From Lachnospiraceae bacterium NK4A179 (GTDB taxonomy: Bacteria > Bacillota > Clostridia > Lachnospirales > Lachnospiraceae), in assembly GCA_000421045.1 (NCBI GenBank), contig ATWC01000026.1:1-45152 (forward strand): a DNA stretch of 45,152 bases, given 5' to 3'. Positions 42,356-45,152 of the stretch are shown here, piece after piece (within the stretch, counting starts at the first letter, position 1; each line of letters begins with the position of its first letter). A model generated the notes under the pieces. It worked only from the letters and a program-made list of their open reading frames with translations. It was not told where the DNA came from and did no database searches. The position numbers and the translations under genes were made by a program.

Positions 42356-42562
42356 ATGAGTGATCTTCTTTCTGCGCAGGAAGAAAAATTGAATAAAGAG
42401 GTTTTTAGTGAGCTGCCCGGACCTCGGGGGATTATAGTCAGCTCGCTTTGCGGATTGACTAATCAACGTTGCGCAGTAATCTGTAAAGGTGACTTTCCCT
42501 TTCCTTTTCAGACTTCAGATCAAAACATTGAATTGGAGGTGAAGAGCGGATTTAGCCATTGA
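42356..42562 (+). CDS. Uncharacterised short frame, possible gene remnant
   Basis: A 68-residue frame (MSDLLSAQEEKLNKEVFSEL...). AGGAGG lies only two nt before the ATG, too close for good initiation. No motif is recognised. It runs into a pRiA4b ORF-3-like remnant in another frame, so it may be part of the same broken gene or an unrelated leftover. Confidence 0.3.
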   Translation: MSDLLSAQEEKLNKEVFSELPGPRGIIVSSLCGLTNQRCAVICKGDFPFPFQTSDQNIELEVKSGFSH

Positions 42563-42752
42563 TAAGATAGGGTTGGTAAAGGGTCAGAATTTTTCGCTAC
42601 ATTATGACTATGGTGATGACTGGATGTTCACGATACACGTTCAGAAAATTGAGGATGAGCAGCGAAAGACAAATCCTGAGCTGATCAAGTCTGTCGGGGT
42701 TCTGGAGCAATACTCGGACTACGAAGATTGGGATGAGGATGACGAATTTTAA
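42543..42752 (+). pseudogene. Remnant of a plasmid pRiA4b ORF-3-like protein
   Basis: About 69 codons without an ATG: ...FSLHYDYGDDWMFTIHVQKIEDEQR... to an acidic end DYEDWDEDDEF and a stop at 42750-42752. YDYGDDWMFTI is the signature of pRiA4b ORF-3 family proteins, usually found in mobile elements; normal members are longer at the N-terminus. GGAGGT lies just before the frame, but an in-frame stop precedes it and no good start follows, so this is a decayed fragment. It is too start-poor to be called by ordinary gene finding. Confidence 0.7.
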
Positions 42753-42802
42753 GTAACGAGAGTTAATTTTTTGGGAAGTTCACATTAAATGAATATAGGT
42801 TC

Positions 42803-42831
42803 TTTACAGTGCAGCATAATTGTGCTACATT
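42803..42831 (+). promoter_or_regulatory. Promoter and operator of the Phd/RelE operon
   Basis: TTTACA (42803-42808), 17-nt spacer, TACATT (42826-42831). The spacer contains the imperfect palindrome AGCATAATTGTGCT (42813-42826), a probable site for autorepression by the antitoxin. GGAGGTG follows at 42841. Confidence 0.65.
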
Positions 42832-42855
42832 TATGTCACGGGAGGTGGATTGACT

Positions 42856-43125
42856 ATGCCGATGATTATGCCGATACGTGATTTGAGAAATACAAGTGAA
42901 ATATCCGACCTGGCTCACAAAAGACAGGAACCCATCTATATTACTAAAAATGGTTATAGTGATCTTGTTGTTATGAGTGCAGAATTATTTGACAAATTTG
43001 CGCGAGTTAACAAGATTGATCAGGCGATTGAGGATGCGGAGAGAGAAGTTGCTGAGGGCGCACCCCCTATTTCTGCAAAGATAGCGAGAAAGAAGTTGGA
43101 CGAGAAGTATTATGGACAAGTATGA
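42856..43125 (+). CDS. Phd/YefM family antitoxin
   Basis: An 89-residue antitoxin. The N-terminal part MPIRDLRNTSEISDLAHKRQEPIYITKNGYSDLVVMS is the Phd/YefM DNA-binding fold, and the tail (~55-89) is charged and likely unstructured until it wraps the toxin. ATG 42856 is chosen because GGAGGTG lies eight nt upstream; upstream extension would overlap the -10. It overlaps the toxin gene by 14 nt, the standard coupled arrangement. Confidence 0.9.
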   Translation: MPMIMPIRDLRNTSEISDLAHKRQEPIYITKNGYSDLVVMSAELFDKFARVNKIDQAIEDAEREVAEGAPPISAKIARKKLDEKYYGQV

Positions 43126-43414
43126 AGTAATGCTATATCCGCAGGCCTATCGTGATATAGATGAGATATATGCCTATATCGCTTTGGAAAAACAGGCTCC
43201 GGAAAATGCGCAGGGGCAGACGGATAGAATTTGGGATGCGATAGATTCTTTGGAATTTTTTCCGCAATCCCATCAAGACAGGCTTGAGGGAAAGTATGCC
43301 GGAAAAGGATACAAGCAGCTTCTCATAGATAATTATTTGGCTGTCTTTAAGATAGATGAGGATGCTAAAATTGTCTATGTCGTGACGGTGCAGTATCAGG
43401 GACGAGATATCTGA
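43112..43414 (+). CDS. RelE/ParE family toxin
   Basis: A 100-residue RelE/ParE-superfamily toxin: YPQAYRDIDEIYAYIALEKQAPENA at the start, LEGKYAGKGYKQLLIDNYLAVFKIDEDAKIVYVVTVQYQGRDI at the end, matching length and beta-strand order of the family. It may cleave mRNA on the ribosome (RelE-like) or poison gyrase (ParE-like); the sequence alone does not decide. It is the second gene of a two-gene operon. Confidence 0.9.
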   Translation: MDKYEVMLYPQAYRDIDEIYAYIALEKQAPENAQGQTDRIWDAIDSLEFFPQSHQDRLEGKYAGKGYKQLLIDNYLAVFKIDEDAKIVYVVTVQYQGRDI

Positions 43415-43441
43415 TTTAAATAGAATAGAGAAACCAATGAT

Positions 43442-44692
43442 CTAAAAGCGTTGACCATCCTTTATGAAGTTAATGAGATTCGCATGGATGATCCCGTTCC
43501 TTTTCTGAAGAAGACTGTCGGTGGTAAGAAGATATTTGGGATAATTATCCCATGTAACCTGTTCCAACGATCTGTATTCTCTGTCCTCGGTATCTTTGCT
43601 TTCTAGAATCGTATAGGCGACTTGAACATAGGAATAGTTCATTTCATTATCTCTTAGAATGAAGTCACATTCCAGCTTGCCAATCCTTCCGAAGCTTATC
43701 ATATAGTCCATGCCGGCAGCATAGGTGTATACAATGTTTTCAAGCACCGGACCGAAGTTGATGCGATTGTCGGTGTTCAGTGCATAATAGAACGATAAGT
43801 CTGACAGATAGTACTTTTTCTCACCCATGATGGATTTTCTTGACTTCATATCAAATTTGTCACATGGTATAAGAATTTTTGCACTTATAAGTGCATTAAT
43901 ATAGCGGTTCACCGTCTCACGTTTAATTTTTCTGCCCTTCTTTATGATATCATCTGTGATGTTCTGAATGCTTGTGGTGGATCCGAAATTGTTGATAACG
44001 TATTTCATTATGGCTTCGAAAGTAGCCCGGTTTCTGATCTGGATACGCTTTCTGATATCTTTTTCATAGATCTCGTTTATCAGGTTTTGAACGTAAAGCC
44101 GCTTATCATTCATCGAATTCAGCTTTGCTACATACGGGAACCCACCCTCAAGGATATAGTTGCGTAATTCAGTCATATCGTCGGGGGAAAGCTGCTTTCC
44201 GAAGAACTTTTTGATCTCGAGATACTCATCAAAGGTAAGCGGCAGGATATTGAATTCAATGTAACGCCCGGTAAGTTTTGTGACCAGTTCACCGGAAAGA
44301 AGATAAGAGTTAGACCCTGTAATGAATATGGAGAAGTCCCCCTCTTCTCTCCAGGAGTTGATAACCCGCTCAAATCCCTTAACATTCTGAATCTCATCTA
44401 TAAAAAGATACTTGATACCTTTTGCGGTGCTGTTATCGGCGATCAGTTTGTCCAGGGCATCTGTTGTACTTACAGTGTCATAAGGTTTTTTATCAAGGTT
44501 GAAATAGAGAATATTCTCGGCCTTAACACCGTTTTCGGTCAGTTCTCCGGCAATAAGGTTCATGATAGAAGATTTTCCGCATCGTCTGACGCCGGTTAAA
44601 ACTTTGATAATCTCTGTTTCGTGATAAAAGCCACGGATCTTATTAAGATATTTTTCACGCTTATATAAATCTTTCTTGATTTCATATTCCAT
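43442..44692 (-). CDS. AAA ATPase with DUF4143 domain
   Basis: A 416-residue AAA_14-type ATPase. Walker A is GVRRCGKSS (residues 34-42), Walker B is KYLFIDEIQNV (~94), and a sensor-like FITGSNSYLL follows (~126). The C-terminal half has the DUF4143 region (KKYYLSDLSFYYALN, then ENIVYTYA and LECDFILRD), which resembles a nuclease-like fold. These proteins are common in accessory DNA; their task is not settled. It is convergent with the RelE gene. A hairpin precedes it on the minus strand. Confidence 0.88.
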   Translation of the reverse strand: MEYEIKKDLYKREKYLNKIRGFYHETEIIKVLTGVRRCGKSSIMNLIAGELTENGVKAENILYFNLDKKPYDTVSTTDALDKLIADNSTAKGIKYLFIDEIQNVKGFERVINSWREEGDFSIFITGSNSYLLSGELVTKLTGRYIEFNILPLTFDEYLEIKKFFGKQLSPDDMTELRNYILEGGFPYVAKLNSMNDKRLYVQNLINEIYEKDIRKRIQIRNRATFEAIMKYVINNFGSTTSIQNITDDIIKKGRKIKRETVNRYINALISAKILIPCDKFDMKSRKSIMGEKKYYLSDLSFYYALNTDNRINFGPVLENIVYTYAAGMDYMISFGRIGKLECDFILRDNEMNYSYVQVAYTILESKDTEDREYRSLEQVTWDNYPKYLLTTDSLLQKRNGIIHANLINFIKDGQRF

Positions 44693-44761
44693 AGGTATTT
44701 AGCCTCCGATCGCATAAATTCCATTTAATAATACTATTTTAAGGGGCAAAAGACAATAATA

Positions 44762-44798
44762 GGGGGTAAGAATTTGAGCTATTGCAAATCTCACCCCC
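44762..44798 (-). terminator. Strong hairpin upstream of the DUF4143 ATPase gene
   Basis: GGGGGTAAGAATTTG pairs with CAAATCTCACCCCC with one mismatch and a bulge. On the minus strand it is followed by TATTATTGTCTTTTG, so it may end a transcript entering from the right or form part of the ATPase leader. Confidence 0.5.
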
Positions 44799-44818
44799 TG
44801 TTATGAAGTGACCTTTGT

Positions 44819-44852
44819 CAAGAGGTAAACTCCAACTTACTTTTTTCTCTTG
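44819..44852. repeat. Hairpin next to the long-helix element
   Basis: CAAGAG (44819-44824) and CTCTTG (44847-44852) enclose GTAA/TTAC. T-rich on the plus strand right of the inner stem. It may be an end of the neighbouring element. Confidence 0.4.
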
Positions 44853-44872
44853 AACAGTCACATTTGTTTGTC

Positions 44873-45076
44873 TTTGACAGCATCTGGCAAGAGCCATTCT
44901 AACAGTCTCCGGCATGTAGCCACTCTGTTATTCGTGGATTGGTTACCAACAGGCTAATGGTCCGCCGAGAGCCTTGCTATCTAAAATCGTGGATCGCAGA
45001 TTTCTCTGTGCCAACATAGGGGGTTCGCAATTAGCTCGAACCGTAGTGTTTATGGCTCTTCCCAGATACTGTCAAA
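44873..45076. repeat. Long-helix structured element near the right edge
   Basis: A 25-nt arm starting TTTGACAGCATCTGGC (44873-44897) pairs with 45052-45076 with one mismatch and one G-U pair. Inside are several hairpins: CCAC...GTGG, TTGG-TTA-CCAA, GGCT...AGCC and GGTTCG-CAATTAGCT-CGAACC. At 204 nt it matches the other long-helix elements of this window in size and plan but not in sequence. Which strand is transcribed is unknown. It could be a structured RNA tied to a mobile element beyond the right edge. Confidence 0.55.
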
Positions 45077-45097
45077 TTTGTTTCTTTGTTATGTGTG

Positions 45098-45129
45098 GCA
45101 GAAATCTGCGCTCTGCCGCTGATTTCTGC
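45098..45129. repeat. Hairpin at the right edge
   Basis: GCAGAAATC (45098-45106) pairs with GATTTCTGC (45121-45129). AGAAATCTGC here is also complementary to GCAGATTTCT at 44998-45007 inside the long-helix element, so it may belong to the same larger fold. The feature continues to the window end region. Confidence 0.4.
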
Positions 45130-45152
45130 TTAATTACCCAAATCGTTCGGAT

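Noticed and set aside
42356-42752. A single intact pRiA4b ORF-3 gene
   Set aside because: The signature part is in a different frame from the upstream 68-codon frame and lacks a start codon.
45024-45044. tRNA T-arm (GGTTCG...CGAACC)
   Set aside because: No acceptor stem, anticodon arm or CCA at suitable distances; it is a hairpin within the long-helix element.

Overview
The window reads as chromosomal DNA of a gut or rumen Clostridia, most likely Lachnospiraceae (Butyrivibrio/Roseburia-like). This is inferred from AGGAGG-type ribosome binding sites, TTGACA/TATAAT promoters, moderate GC, lipoprotein-anchored sugar ABC transport without a local ATPase, a type III pantothenate kinase, a carboxynorspermidine decarboxylase, a SleB-type wall hydrolase and a greA-lysS pair. 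No rRNA, tRNA or CRISPR array was seen.

Layout. 1-500: intergenic DNA with a ~194-nt structured repeat. 516-6210: AraC regulator, small lipoprotein, CUT1 sugar ABC transporter (binding protein, attenuator hairpin, two permeases) and a DUF5684-like membrane protein. 6232-7020 (minus): PHP phosphoesterase. 7158-10900: tightly overlapping mntP-nspC-aguA-fucosyltransferase operon (manganese export, polyamine synthesis, glycan modification). 10938-14500: strong promoter, a large structured leader RNA, then acyl-CoA ligase and Na+/solute symporter. 14636-16098: MqsR toxin with a fused MqsA-Panacea antitoxin behind a large palindromic operator. 16165-17340: AT-rich lipoprotein and the second copy of the structured repeat. 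17364-18938 (minus): HerA-like ATPase. 19076-24819: MATE exporter and the MoxR-DUF58-transglutaminase trio. 24845-27051: a three-hairpin leader, proC and an RlmI-like methyltransferase. 27093-33348: candidate small RNA, SH3-SleB wall hydrolase, NfeD-SPFH pair, argF, birA, a DUF6145-like gene and coaX. 33345-37346: dusB, cyclophilin lipoprotein, greA, lysS.

37346-45152 is accessory DNA: a tyrosine integrase just after the lysS terminator, an autoregulated HTH/small membrane protein/metallophosphoesterase group, a type IV (AbiE-like) toxin-antitoxin pair whose toxin looks truncated, remnants of an S24 repressor and of a pRiA4b ORF-3-type protein, a Phd/RelE pair, a DUF4143-type ATPase and another ~204-nt long-helix element.

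The most unusual signal is a set of ~195-215-nt elements closed by long imperfect terminal helices (167-360, 17148-17340, 11024-11237, 44873-45076). The first two are copies of one family: their arms are conserved, but the hairpin at the same internal position has been replaced by an unrelated, still perfectly paired hairpin, and one closing pair shows a compensatory change. This is direct evidence of a selected structure. Whether these are HEARO/omega-RNA-like, MITE-like or a new RNA class cannot be decided from the sequence alone.
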